Positions 18,004 to 27,388 of a stretch of DNA of 64,000 nt are shown here, one piece after another. The notes under the pieces were generated by a model. It ran no database searches. It was not told the DNA's origin and saw only the letters and a list, made by a program, of their open reading frames with translations. The number at the start of each line of letters is the position of its first letter. The stretch's first letter is position 1. Where the stretch lies: assembly GCA_026646875.1 (NCBI GenBank), contig JAPKHL010000001.1, positions 54,234-118,233 of the forward strand, in the 5' to 3' direction. This DNA comes from Rhodocyclaceae bacterium. Lineage in GTDB: Bacteria; Pseudomonadota; Gammaproteobacteria; Burkholderiales; Rhodocyclaceae. A program made the translations under genes and the position numbers.

Positions 18004-21000
18004 TCACGCAGGCAGCGCGGCAAGCGCCGCGTTGCCGCCCGCCGCCGCCGTATTCACCGTCAGCACGCGCTCGACCAGCAAGCGGTCGAGCGGCCAGCCC
18101 CGGGGCCAGTGACGCCGGGCAAGCAGCGGCCGCAGGGGACCGTCGAGACCGGCGAGACGGGCGCGCAGAGCCGCCTCGGTCGCCACGCTGCCGCTGAACA
18201 GCAGCGCATCGCAGGCGGTCAGCGCCGCCGCCTCCGGCAGGCAGCGCAGGCGCGCGGCCACGGCCGCCGGCAAGCGCTCCCGCAGCGCCTCCACGGCCGG
18301 CGCGGCGACCAGCAGCACCCGGTTGCCGCAAGCCAGGGCGGCGGCGATCTGCGCCAGCAGCAGCGCCTCCCCGGCGGCCGGGTCCGGCCCGGAGCACGCC
18401 TCCACCAGGCACAGCACGCGGCCGCGCGGCGCAAAGGTCAGACGATTGGATTCCCCGGTCGGCCCGGGCAGATCGATCCGCCAGCCCAGGAGCGAACACG
18501 CCGCGAACCCGGCGCAGCAGGCCGCCAGACCCTCGTTGCCGCCCTGTCGCGCCCACCCGGCGAACGCACGGAAGGCTGCCTGCGCCTCCGCCATATCCTC
18601 CATACCCTCCGGCGACGATGGTGGCAACGACGGCGGCGGCAGCGCGCCGAAGCGCGCCGGCGGCATGTTGCCCAGCCCGGCGAGACGCGGCAGGTAGAGC
18701 GGGCCGCCGGCCTTCGGCCCGGTGCCCGAGCGCCCCTCGCCGCCGAAAGGCTGCACGCCGACCACGGCACCGATCATGTTGCGGTTCACGTAAAGGTTGC
18801 CGGCGCGGATGCGCGCGGCGACCCGCCCGACGGTGGCGTCGATGCGCGTGTGCAGGCCGCAGGTGAGGCCATGGCCGGTGGCGTTGATCGCCTCGATCAG
18901 CGCATCGAGTTCCGCATGCCGGTAGCGCAACACGTGCAGCACCGGGCCGAAGACCTCGCGGCCGGGATCGGCCGGCGTGTCGATCCCGATCAGCGTCGGC
19001 GGCACGAAGCTCCCGCCCGCGCAGCCCGCCGGCAGGGGCAGGCGGAACACCGGCCGCCCTGCCGCCCGGCAGGCCGCGACATGGGCCTCGACGGCGTCGC
19101 GCGCCGCCGCGTCGATCAGCGGCCCGACATCGGTCGACAGGCACGCCGGATCGCCCACGGCGAGTTCACCCATGGCCGCCCGCAGCAGTCCGAGCACCGG
19201 CCCGGCGATCTCCTCCTGCAGACAGAGCACGCGCAGCGCCGAACAGCGCTGACCGGCGCTGTCAAAGGCCGAGGTCAGCACGTCCTGCACCACCTGCTCG
19301 GGGTGCGCCGAGGCATCGACGATCATCGCGTTCTGCCCGCCGGTCTCGGCGATCAACCGGGGCTCGGCGCTCCCCGGCGGACGCCGGGCGAGCGTCCGGT
19401 TGATCGACTGCGCCACCTCACCGGAACCGGTGAACACCACGCCGCGCACGCGCGGGTCGCCGACCAGCGCCGCGCCGACCGTCTCGCCGCGACCGGGCAG
19501 GAACTGCAGCGCGGCGGGCGGCACTCCGGCGCGACGGAAGAGCGACGTCGCCAGCGCGGCGACCAGCGGCGTCTGCCCGGCCGGCTTGGCCAGCACCGGG
19601 CTGCCGGCGGCAAGCGCGCCGGCCACCTGGCCGACGAAGATGGCCAGCGGAAAATTCCACGGGCTGATGCAGGCCACCGGGCCGGGCGCGGCCATCCCAC
19701 TCCCTCCCGGGTCCCCTGGAATTTCAGGGTCTTCCGCCCATATCCCGCGCGCCTGCTGCGCGTAGTAGCGGCAGAAATCGACCGCCTCGCGCACCTCGGC
19801 GACGGCATTCGCCCAGGTCTTGCCGGCTTCGCGGATGCACAGGCTGCACAGCGCGTCGCGTTCCCCCTCGAACAGGTCGGCGGCCTTCTCGAGCAGTTCG
19901 GCGCGCCGTGCCGCCGGCGTGGCGTGCCAGTCGCCGGCAAAGGCAGCGGCCGCCTCGATCGCCCGGGCGACCGTCGCCGCGTCGGCCTCGTGCACATGGC
20001 CGACGATCTCCGCATGGCGCGCCGGATTGCGCACCGGCCGCCCGCCCTCCGCTCCGCCCGGCGCGCCCCCGGGCAAGGGCTGCGCGAGCAGCGGCGCAGC
20101 CTGCCAGTGCCGCGCGCGCAAGGCCTCGAGGGCACACGCGAAGGCGTGCAGCGGCGCCTCGCCGGCGAGGTCGACACCGGCCGAGTTGCGGCGCGCGCCG
20201 TAGAGCGCGGGCGGACGCGGAATCGCCGGATGCGGCGTGCCGCCGTCGCGGACGACGGTTTCGAGCGGATCGGCGAGCAGCGCTTCGGTGTCCAGCGCCG
20301 CATCCTCGAGGCGGTTGACGAAGGAGGTGTTGGCGCCGTTCTCCAGCAGGCGGCGGACCAGATAGGGCAGCAGGGTGGCGTGGCTGCCCACCGGCGCGTA
20401 GATGCGGCAGCGGTGGCCGGAGCCGGCGAGCCCGTCGTAGAGCGCCTCGCCCATGCCGTGCAGGCACTGGAATTCGTAATCGTCGACCCCGTGCGCGGCG
20501 GCCAGCCGCAGCAGGCAGGCCAGGGTCTGCGCGTTGTGCGTGGCGAACTGCGGATAGACCGCGTCCGGCGCGGCGAGCAGGCGCTCCGCGCAGGCCAGGT
20601 AGGCCAGGTCGGTGTGCGCCTTGCGCGTGTAGACCGGATAGTCGTCGAGACCGTCGACCTGCGCGCGCTTGATCTCGCTGTCCCAGTAGGCTCCCTTGAC
20701 GAGGCGCAGCGGCAGGCGGCGGCCGCTGCGCCGGGCGAGCGCCAGCAGGTGGTCGATCACCGCCGGGCAGCATTTCTGGTAGGCCTGCACGACGAAGCCC
20801 AGCCCCGTCCAGCCGGCGAGATCGGGGTCGGCGACGAGCGCCTCGAAGAGATCGAGCGAGAGCGCCAGGCGGTCGGCCTCCTCGGCGTCGATATTGACGC
20901 CGAGATCGTGGGTCTTCGCCCGCAGCAGCAGCGCCTTCAGGCGCGGCAGCAGCTCGGCGCGCACCCGCGCCCGCTGCGCGCGGCAGTAGCGCGGGTGCAG

Positions 21001-21774
21001 CGCGGAAAGCTTGAGCGAGATGCCGGGGCCGGCACGCGGCCCGGCACCGCCGGCGGCGCGGCCGATGGCCTCGATGGCATCGGCGTAGGCGCGCGCATAG
21101 CGCTCGGCGTCGGCGCCGGTCAGCGCCGCCTCGCCAAGCATGTCGAAGGAGTGGACGTAGCCGCGCGCGACCCCTGCCCGGCTGCGCGCCAGCGCCCCCC
21201 CGATCGTTTCGCCCATCACGAATTGCCGGCCGAGCAGACGCATGCCGAGATCGATGCCGCGCCGCAGCAGCGGCTCGCCGCCACGCGCGAGCAGCCGCCC
21301 CAGCGGATCGCCGCCGGCATGCGCGCCGGCCAGGCGGCCGCCGAGCAGCAGACCGCGGGTGGCCGCCTCGATCAGCAGCGAGCCGCTGTGGCCAAGATGG
21401 GCCGACCAGTCGCCCTGCGCCAGCCGGTCGCGGATCAGGCGGTCGGCGGTGGTCGCGTCGGGAATGCGCAGGAGCGCCTCGGCGAGGGACATCAGCGCCA
21501 GGCCCTCGCGGCTGTCCAGGGGATATTCGTGGAGCAGCCGGGCGACGTCGACGCGGCCGCGCCGGCGCGCGCGCACGGCGTCCACCAGCGCGGCGGCCTG
21601 CGCACGCACCGCGGCGGGATCGACCCGCGAGGCGCCCCCCGCCTGCCATTCGGCGAGCAGCCCGGCAACGCACGCCGCTTCGCCGCGCCGGCAAGCCGCA
21701 TCGATGGCCCGGCGCAGAGGATCGTCGGAAACAGCGGAAAGATCGGAATCAGCGGCAATCGACGGTGTGCTCAT
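18004..21774 (-). CDS. putA: Bifunctional proline dehydrogenase / L-glutamate gamma-semialdehyde dehydrogenase PutA, without N-terminal RHH domain
   Basis: ISLKLSALHPRY, LVKGAYWDSEIKRAQ, CISPWNFPLAIFVGQVAGALAAGSPVLAKPA, DSAGQRCSALRVLCLQ. Confidence 0.95.
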   Translation of the reverse strand: MSTPSIAADSDLSAVSDDPLRRAIDAACRRGEAACVAGLLAEWQAGGASRVDPAAVRAQAAALVDAVRARRRGRVDVARLLHEYPLDSREGLALMSLAEALLRIPDATTADRLIRDRLAQGDWSAHLGHSGSLLIEAATRGLLLGGRLAGAHAGGDPLGRLLARGGEPLLRRGIDLGMRLLGRQFVMGETIGGALARSRAGVARGYVHSFDMLGEAALTGADAERYARAYADAIEAIGRAAGGAGPRAGPGISLKLSALHPRYCRAQRARVRAELLPRLKALLLRAKTHDLGVNIDAEEADRLALSLDLFEALVADPDLAGWTGLGFVVQAYQKCCPAVIDHLLALARRSGRRLPLRLVKGAYWDSEIKRAQVDGLDDYPVYTRKAHTDLAYLACAERLLAAPDAVYPQFATHNAQTLACLLRLAAAHGVDDYEFQCLHGMGEALYDGLAGSGHRCRIYAPVGSHATLLPYLVRRLLENGANTSFVNRLEDAALDTEALLADPLETVVRDGGTPHPAIPRPPALYGARRNSAGVDLAGEAPLHAFACALEALRARHWQAAPLLAQPLPGGAPGGAEGGRPVRNPARHAEIVGHVHEADAATVARAIEAAAAFAGDWHATPAARRAELLEKAADLFEGERDALCSLCIREAGKTWANAVAEVREAVDFCRYYAQQARGIWAEDPEIPGDPGGSGMAAPGPVACISPWNFPLAIFVGQVAGALAAGSPVLAKPAGQTPLVAALATSLFRRAGVPPAALQFLPGRGETVGAALVGDPRVRGVVFTGSGEVAQSINRTLARRPPGSAEPRLIAETGGQNAMIVDASAHPEQVVQDVLTSAFDSAGQRCSALRVLCLQEEIAGPVLGLLRAAMGELAVGDPACLSTDVGPLIDAAARDAVEAHVAACRAAGRPVFRLPLPAGCAGGSFVPPTLIGIDTPADPGREVFGPVLHVLRYRHAELDALIEAINATGHGLTCGLHTRIDATVGRVAARIRAGNLYVNRNMIGAVVGVQPFGGEGRSGTGPKAGGPLYLPRLAGLGNMPPARFGALPPPSLPPSSPEGMEDMAEAQAAFRAFAGWARQGGNEGLAACCAGFAACSLLGWRIDLPGPTGESNRLTFAPRGRVLCLVEACSGPDPAAGEALLLAQIAAALACGNRVLLVAAPAVEALRERLPAAVAARLRCLPEAAALTACDALLFSGSVATEAALRARLAGLDGPLRPLLARRHWPRGWPLDRLLVERVLTVNTAAAGGNAALAALPA

Positions 21775-21851
21775 GACTTTCCCCTCGCATGGCGGCCGGT
21801 ACCCGTGTCCAGTGTAGCCCGCCCGGCGCATCCGGTGACCGCGTCGCGGCC

Positions 21852-22784
21852 TCAGCCCGGGGGCGGCCGCCCCGCGCCCGGCGGATCGCCCTCCCAGTAG
21901 GGATGCTCACCGATCCGCATGGCCAGGTAGTCGATCAGCGTGCGCACGCGTTGCGGCACGTAGCGATTGCCCGGCAACAGGGCATGGATGCCGAGTTCCG
22001 GCTGCCGGTAGGCGGTGAGGATGGGCCGTACGCGCCCCGCCTCGATCGCCGGCGCCGCGATGAAGGTCGGCTGGCAGGTGATGCCGAGACCACGGCAGGC
22101 CGCGTCGAGCAGCGCGTCGCCGTTGTTGGCGCGCAACCGTCCGCGCACCGGAAAGCGCTGTGCCTGGCCATCGATCAGGAAAATCCAGCCGGCCTGCTGC
22201 GCCGGCAGATAGACCAGGCAGTCATGCCCGGCGAGCTCGGCCGGATGGGTCGGCTCGCAGCGCCGGCGCAGGTATTCCGGCGAGGCGACCACGACCAGGC
22301 TGCTGAAGCCGATGCGCCGCGCCACGTCGAGCGGATCGAGGCGGTGCGTGAGCCGGATCGCCAGGTCGATGCCCTCCTCGATGAGGTTCACGCGGCGGTC
22401 GGTGAAATCGAGTTCGACGGTAACCTCCGGCCAGGTGACGCTGAAATCGGCGAGCAGCGGCGCCAGATGCCGCAGGCCGAAGCTGAGCGGCACGCTGACG
22501 CGCAGCAGGCCGCGCGGCGCCTGCCCCTCGCGCGCCACGACGGCGTCGGCGGCCTCGACGAGGTCGAGGATCTCGCGGCATTTCTCCAGATAGGCGACGC
22601 CCGCCGAAGTCAGCGTCAGGCTGCGCGTGCTGCGCGCGATCAGCTTGCAGCCGAGGCGGGCCTCCAGCGCGGCGACCTGACGCGTCACCACCGAGCGGGC
22701 GACGCCGCTCTGCCGCGCCACCGCCGAAAAACTGCCCAGCTCGGCGACGCGCACGAAGGTCCGCAGGGTGTCGAGACGATCCAT
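21852..22784 (-). CDS. LysR-family transcriptional regulator
   Basis: MDRLDTLRTFVRVAELGSFSAVARQSGVARSVVTRQVAALEARLGCKLIARSTRSL. Confidence 0.93.
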   Translation of the reverse strand: MDRLDTLRTFVRVAELGSFSAVARQSGVARSVVTRQVAALEARLGCKLIARSTRSLTLTSAGVAYLEKCREILDLVEAADAVVAREGQAPRGLLRVSVPLSFGLRHLAPLLADFSVTWPEVTVELDFTDRRVNLIEEGIDLAIRLTHRLDPLDVARRIGFSSLVVVASPEYLRRRCEPTHPAELAGHDCLVYLPAQQAGWIFLIDGQAQRFPVRGRLRANNGDALLDAACRGLGITCQPTFIAAPAIEAGRVRPILTAYRQPELGIHALLPGNRYVPQRVRTLIDYLAMRIGEHPYWEGDPPGAGRPPPG

Positions 22785-22817
22785 TGTTGCTCCAGTGACA
22801 ACGATCAATTGCTTTCT

Positions 22818-22846
22818 GTCGCCTATTTAAGCGCAGATGAGGCGAC
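22818..22846. promoter_or_regulatory. Possible LysR operator in divergent intergenic region
   Basis: Inverted repeat GTCGCC (22818-22823) / GGCGAC (22841-22846). Confidence 0.3.
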
Positions 22847-22886
22847 TACAGTACGCCCATCGACAACGTTTCCGAAGGAGCAGATC

Positions 22887-23759
22887 ATGATTCTCGTCAC
22901 CGGCGCCAACGGCCAGCTCGGCCGCCGCATCGTCGAACACCTCGTCATCCGCCTCGGCGGCACCGCCGGCATCGCCGTCAGCGTGCGCGACGCCGGCAAG
23001 GCGGCCGATCTGTCCCGGCGCGGCATCGCCGTGCGCCAGGCCGATTTCGACCAGCCGGCCACGCTTGCCGCCGCTTTCGCCGGCATCGACAAGCTGGTGC
23101 TGATCTCGACCGACGGTCCCCGGGACGCGCGCATCGCCCAGCACCGCAACGCCATCGCCGCCGCCCGCGCGGCCGGCGTGCGGCACATCCTGTACACCAG
23201 CTTCCTCGACGTTGCCGCCGATTCGCCGGCCGAGTTCGCCGCCGTGCATCGCGCCACCGAGGCCGAGCTGGCCGCCAGCGGCCTGCGCGTCACCCTGCTG
23301 CGCAACCCCCTCTACGCCGACCTCCTGCCGATGGCGCTGGGCGGCGCGCTGGCCGGAGGCGACGGCAGCTTCGCCCTGCCCGCCGGCACCGGCAAGGCGA
23401 GCTTCGTCAGCCGCGAGGAACTGGCCGAGGCGATCGCCGCTGCGGCCGCCGCGCCGGCTCTCGCCAAGGACGTCTACGAGCTGACCGGACAGGCGGTGCA
23501 CGACTACCACGAGGTGGCCGCCGCGGTCGCCGCGGTCACCGGCCGGACGCTGCGCTACCTGCCCACCGACGCGGCGAGCCACGCCGCCGCACTGGTCGCG
23601 CACGGCCTGCCGGACTGGCTGGCGGGCGCGCTGGCGAACATGTACGCAGCCGTGGCGGCCGGCCGCTTCGAGCGCGTGACCAACGACTTCGCGGCACTGG
23701 TCGGCCGCCCGCCGCGTCCGCTCGCCTGCCTCGCGCAGGAACTGTTCGGCAGCCGCTGA
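22887..23759 (+). CDS. NAD(P)H-binding NmrA/QorB-like oxidoreductase
   Basis: MILVTGANGQLGRRIVEHL; atypical SDR. Confidence 0.85.
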   Translation: MILVTGANGQLGRRIVEHLVIRLGGTAGIAVSVRDAGKAADLSRRGIAVRQADFDQPATLAAAFAGIDKLVLISTDGPRDARIAQHRNAIAAARAAGVRHILYTSFLDVAADSPAEFAAVHRATEAELAASGLRVTLLRNPLYADLLPMALGGALAGGDGSFALPAGTGKASFVSREELAEAIAAAAAAPALAKDVYELTGQAVHDYHEVAAAVAAVTGRTLRYLPTDAASHAAALVAHGLPDWLAGALANMYAAVAAGRFERVTNDFAALVGRPPRPLACLAQELFGSR

Positions 23760-23865
23760 GTCGGAACGACGGAGAAGCGGAATGCCGGCCCACCGGAATC
23801 ATCGAGAACGGGAGAACGACGATGTTCGCCTGCGCAAACCAGTCCCCCCGGCCGGAGCATCGCCG

Positions 23866-24408
23866 ATGAGCGGCCAGCGCTACACGCGCACCGCCATCGC
23901 CCTGCACTGGCTGATGGCCCTGCTGATCCTCGGACTGCTCGGCGTCGGCCTGACGATGACTGCACTGCCGCTGTCGCCGTTCAAGCTGCAGGTCTACTCC
24001 TGGCACAAGTGGGCAGGCGTCAGCGCCTTCCTGCTGGTCTGCCTGCGCCTGGCCTGGCGCCTTGGCCACCGACCGCCGGCGCTGCCGCCCGGGATGCCGG
24101 GCTGGCAGCGGCACGCCGCGCACGGCCTGCACCACCTGCTCTACCTGCTGATGTTCGCGATTCCGCTGACCGGCTGGCTGATGAGCTCGGCGAAGGGCTT
24201 CCAGACGGTGTGGTTCGGCGTGCTGCCGCTGCCCGACCTGCTGCCGCGCGACGAGGCCCTCGGCGATCTGCTCAAGCGCGTGCATGCGGGGCTCAACTAC
24301 GGCCTCATCGCGCTGCTCGCCGCGCACGTCGGCGCCGCCCTCAAGCACCACTGGATCGACCGCGACGACATCCTCGTCCGCATCCTGCCCTGGCGGGGCC
24401 GGCGCTGA
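23866..24408 (+). CDS. Cytochrome b561-family protein
   Basis: YTRTAIALHWLMALLIL, SWHKWAGVSAFLLVCLRLAWRL, four TMs with His pairs. Confidence 0.88.
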   Translation: MSGQRYTRTAIALHWLMALLILGLLGVGLTMTALPLSPFKLQVYSWHKWAGVSAFLLVCLRLAWRLGHRPPALPPGMPGWQRHAAHGLHHLLYLLMFAIPLTGWLMSSAKGFQTVWFGVLPLPDLLPRDEALGDLLKRVHAGLNYGLIALLAAHVGAALKHHWIDRDDILVRILPWRGRR

Positions 24409-24470
24409 TGCCTCGCCTCCCACCGCCCCCATGGCGCCTGTCGCCACCGAACCCGTGGAAAGGAATTCCG

Positions 24471-25055
24471 ATGACCCGTTTTCTTCCTCTCGACATCCGC
24501 CTCGCCCTCGCCTGCCTGCCGCTGCTCGCCGCCGGCGGCGCGACGGCGGCGGGCGCGACCTACGGCCAGGTCCTGCCCGAACGGAGCACGCTGACCTTCG
24601 TTTCGAAGCAGATGGGCGTGGCGGTCGACGGCCGCTTCCGCCAGTTCGCCACCACCCTGACCTTCGATCCGGCCCGGCCGGCCCAGGGCAGCGCCCGCTT
24701 CGAGCTCGACATGGCCAGCATCGACGCCGGCTCGAAGGACGCCAACGACGAAGTGGTCGGCAAGGCCTGGTTCGACGTGCGGACACATCCCCGGGCGACC
24801 TTCGTTTCCTCGTCGGTGAAGGCCCTCGGCGGCGACCGCTACGAAGTCGCCGGCACGCTGACGATCAAGGGCCGCGCACTGCCGGTGACGGCCCCCTTCA
24901 CCTTCCGTCAGGAAGGCGGCAACGCCGTCTTCGCCGGTCACTTCCCGCTGCGCCGGCTCGATTTCGGCATCGGCGAGGGCATCTGGTCCGACACCTCGGT
25001 CGTCGCCAACGACGTGCAGATCCGTTTCCACATCGTCGCCGCGCCGCGCAAGTGA
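24471..25055 (+). CDS. YceI family periplasmic protein
   Basis: Signal peptide; DGRFRQFATTLTFDPARP...FELDMASIDAGSKDANDEV. Confidence 0.88.
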   Translation: MTRFLPLDIRLALACLPLLAAGGATAAGATYGQVLPERSTLTFVSKQMGVAVDGRFRQFATTLTFDPARPAQGSARFELDMASIDAGSKDANDEVVGKAWFDVRTHPRATFVSSSVKALGGDRYEVAGTLTIKGRALPVTAPFTFRQEGGNAVFAGHFPLRRLDFGIGEGIWSDTSVVANDVQIRFHIVAAPRK

Positions 25056-25101
25056 CGCCCGGCAACCCGCGAATCCCCCCACCCCCCAAGGAGAAATAAC
25101 C

Positions 25102-25677
25102 ATGAAACCACGCTTCGCCCTGCTCGCCCTCGCCACCGCCGCCACCCTCGCCGCGCCGGCCTTCGCCGCGCCGGAAACCTATGCGATCGACGGCACGCAC
25201 ACCTTCCCGCGCTTCGAATACAACCACCTCGGCTTCTCCAACCAGTCGCACCGCTTCAACAAGACCAGCGGCACCCTCGTGCTGGACACGGCGGCCAGGA
25301 GCGGCGCCGTGGATATCGTGATCGACGCCCGCTCGGTCGAAACCGGCAGCGCGCTGTTCAACCAGCACATCCAGGCCGAGGATTTCTTCGACACCGCCCG
25401 GCATCCGACGATCACCTACAAATCGACCGCGGTGAAGTTCGAGGGCGACAAGCCGGTGGCCGTCGAGGGCAACCTGACGATCAAGGGCGTGACCCGCCCG
25501 GTGACGCTCACCGTCACCGGCTTCCACGCCATGCCGCACCCGATGCTGAAGAAACCCGCGCTGGGCGCCAACGCCACCGCCCGCGTCAAGCGCTCCGACT
25601 TCAACATGAGCAAGAACGTCCCCTACGTCAGCGACGAGGTGACGCTGACCATCGCGGTCGAGGCCGTGCAGCAGTAA
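25102..25677 (+). CDS. YceI family periplasmic protein (second copy)
   Basis: YAIDGTHTFPRFEYNHLGFSNQSHRFNKTSGTLVLD. Confidence 0.92.
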   Translation: MKPRFALLALATAATLAAPAFAAPETYAIDGTHTFPRFEYNHLGFSNQSHRFNKTSGTLVLDTAARSGAVDIVIDARSVETGSALFNQHIQAEDFFDTARHPTITYKSTAVKFEGDKPVAVEGNLTIKGVTRPVTLTVTGFHAMPHPMLKKPALGANATARVKRSDFNMSKNVPYVSDEVTLTIAVEAVQQ

Positions 25678-25735
25678 GCCCTCCCGGCGCGGGCGACCCG
25701 GCCCGCGCCGCCCGTCGGGTCAGGCCGGCCCGGGT

Positions 25736-25939
25736 CTATTTCCGGCGGCCCTGCCGGGTTTCCCGCAGCAGCCGGAGCGCCCCCACGACATTGACCAGAA
25801 CAACCGCAATGGCCGGCCACAGGGGCAGCTCGTGCCCGCCCAGCCAGCCGTAGGCAAGCAGGCCGACCAGCGCCAGGCTGCCGACCAGCAGGCTCATGCT
25901 GCCGAAACTGATGAACCCCGATTCCCTTTGCTTCACCAC
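25736..25939 (-). CDS. Small two-TM protein (67 aa, GTG start)
   Basis: VVKQRESGFISFGSMSLLVGSLALVGLLAYGWLGGHELPLWPAIAVVLVNVVGALRLLRETRQGRRK with upstream GGGGAGG. Confidence 0.5.
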   Translation of the reverse strand: MVKQRESGFISFGSMSLLVGSLALVGLLAYGWLGGHELPLWPAIAVVLVNVVGALRLLRETRQGRRK

Positions 25940-26090
25940 ACGCACCTCCCCGATCGAACACCGGCGACGGCAGGCTCCCGCCGCCCGGACCGCCGGAAAA
26001 TAGCACGAGGCGTGCGCGCCAGTCAGCCCCGGGCACGCAGGCGGTTTTTCACGCGGGCGGTTCCGGTCGGCGGCGGGGCACGGTAAACTT

Positions 26091-26118
26091 CCCGGCCCCG
26101 AACGATCCCGGGGCCGGG
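26091..26118 (+). repeat. Perfect 10-bp inverted repeat in radical SAM 5' region
   Basis: CCCGGCCCCG aacgatcc CGGGGCCGGG. Confidence 0.6.
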
Positions 26119-26185
26119 GCCCTGCTCCGCGCCCGGGTCGATCCGTTTCCGAATCCCCGAATTCCAGAAGCCCCGCGCGAAGACC

Positions 26186-27370
26186 ATGACCCACATTCCG
26201 ATCGCTCCCGTCCGTGCCACCGCCGCCTGCGCCGTGCCGCAATCCGATGCCGACCCCATCGTCGGCAACCGCGTCGAGCTGCAGCTGCTGACCACGCTGA
26301 AGTGCAACCTCAAGTGCACCTACTGCTCGCTCGGCGTCGGCGATGTGCTCGGCTCGCAGACGCACGTCGAATACACGGTCGACGAACTGGCGGCCTTCGT
26401 GCACAAGCATCTGCAGGGCAAGGAGGTGTACGTGACCTTCTACGGCGGCGAGCCGACGCTCAACCTGCCGATGATGCTCGAGGTGATGCAGCGCTTTCCC
26501 GCCTTCCGCTACCAGCTGCAGACCAACGGGACGCTGCTCGACGGCGTGCCGGACTGGGCGCTGGCCAAGCTCTCGAACATCCTCGTGTCGATCGACGGCG
26601 GCGAGGCGACCACCGACGGCTACCGCGGCCGCGGCATCTACCGCCAGGTGCTGAAGAACCTGCGCGAGGTGCGCCACAAGATCGGCGGCAGCGTCACCGC
26701 GCGCGTCACCTGGGGCAACCCCGACACCACCTTCGAGGAGCTTGACGAGCTGGTCTCGTCCGAGGGGGCCTTCGACTACCTCTACTGGCAGTTCGTGGCC
26801 GACGAGATGTACGCCGGCGATTCGGTGGAGAAGCGCAAGGCCGTGCTGCGGCCGCTGATCGAGAAGTTCTTCGCGCGCACCGACGCGCTCTATCCGCTGA
26901 TCCCGCTGATGGGCATCGTGCGCAACAAGGTGCTGCCGACGCGCGGCCAGGAACTCTACGCCGGGCTCACGCAATGCCGCGTGTCCACCCACCTGATCAA
27001 CGTGATGCCCAACGGGCAGATCTATCCCTGCCCGGACATGATGTACGCCCCGCAGATGCAGATGGGCGACGTGAAGGCCAACTGGCTGAAGAAGAGCCCG
27101 CTGCAGCCGACACCGGAGATGCCCTGCGAGGGCTGCGAGGCGTTTTCGTGGTGCCGGCGCAACTGCATGAAGAACCTCTGGCTCGGCTACGTGAAGAACG
27201 ACCTGCGCTACCGCGCCAACGTGGTCGAACCGATCTGCGAGCTGCTGAAATTCATCGGCCGCGAGGTGGACCGCCACGACCCGCAGGACTGGTTCTCCCG
27301 CCTGACGCTGCCGGTGCGCCGGCAGATCACCGACTGCGAGGTCTACGAGTACGTCGAGATCATGCCCTGA
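26186..27370 (+). CDS. Radical SAM/SPASM domain protein
   Basis: CNLKCTYC cluster motif, FYGGEPTLN; C-terminal Cys-rich SPASM-like region CRVSTHLINVMPNGQIYPCPDM and CEGCEAFSWCRRNC. Confidence 0.88.
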   Translation: MTHIPIAPVRATAACAVPQSDADPIVGNRVELQLLTTLKCNLKCTYCSLGVGDVLGSQTHVEYTVDELAAFVHKHLQGKEVYVTFYGGEPTLNLPMMLEVMQRFPAFRYQLQTNGTLLDGVPDWALAKLSNILVSIDGGEATTDGYRGRGIYRQVLKNLREVRHKIGGSVTARVTWGNPDTTFEELDELVSSEGAFDYLYWQFVADEMYAGDSVEKRKAVLRPLIEKFFARTDALYPLIPLMGIVRNKVLPTRGQELYAGLTQCRVSTHLINVMPNGQIYPCPDMMYAPQMQMGDVKANWLKKSPLQPTPEMPCEGCEAFSWCRRNCMKNLWLGYVKNDLRYRANVVEPICELLKFIGREVDRHDPQDWFSRLTLPVRRQITDCEVYEYVEIMP

Positions 27371-27388
27371 CGACGCGTCGGCCGCGGC

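Noticed and set aside
17982-18004. GCCGCC...GGCGGC hairpin between ppk and putA as terminator
   Set aside because: No U-tract on either strand and short stem; too weak in this GC context.
18004-18700. Degenerate C-terminal domain of putA as frame decay
   Set aside because: A non-catalytic ALDH-like C-terminal domain is normal in long PutA proteins, and the frame is intact.
18109-21900. 1263-aa ORF on + strand opposite putA
   Set aside because: High-GC antisense artefact; low-complexity Arg/Gln/His-rich translation, no domain, while the minus frame is clearly PutA.
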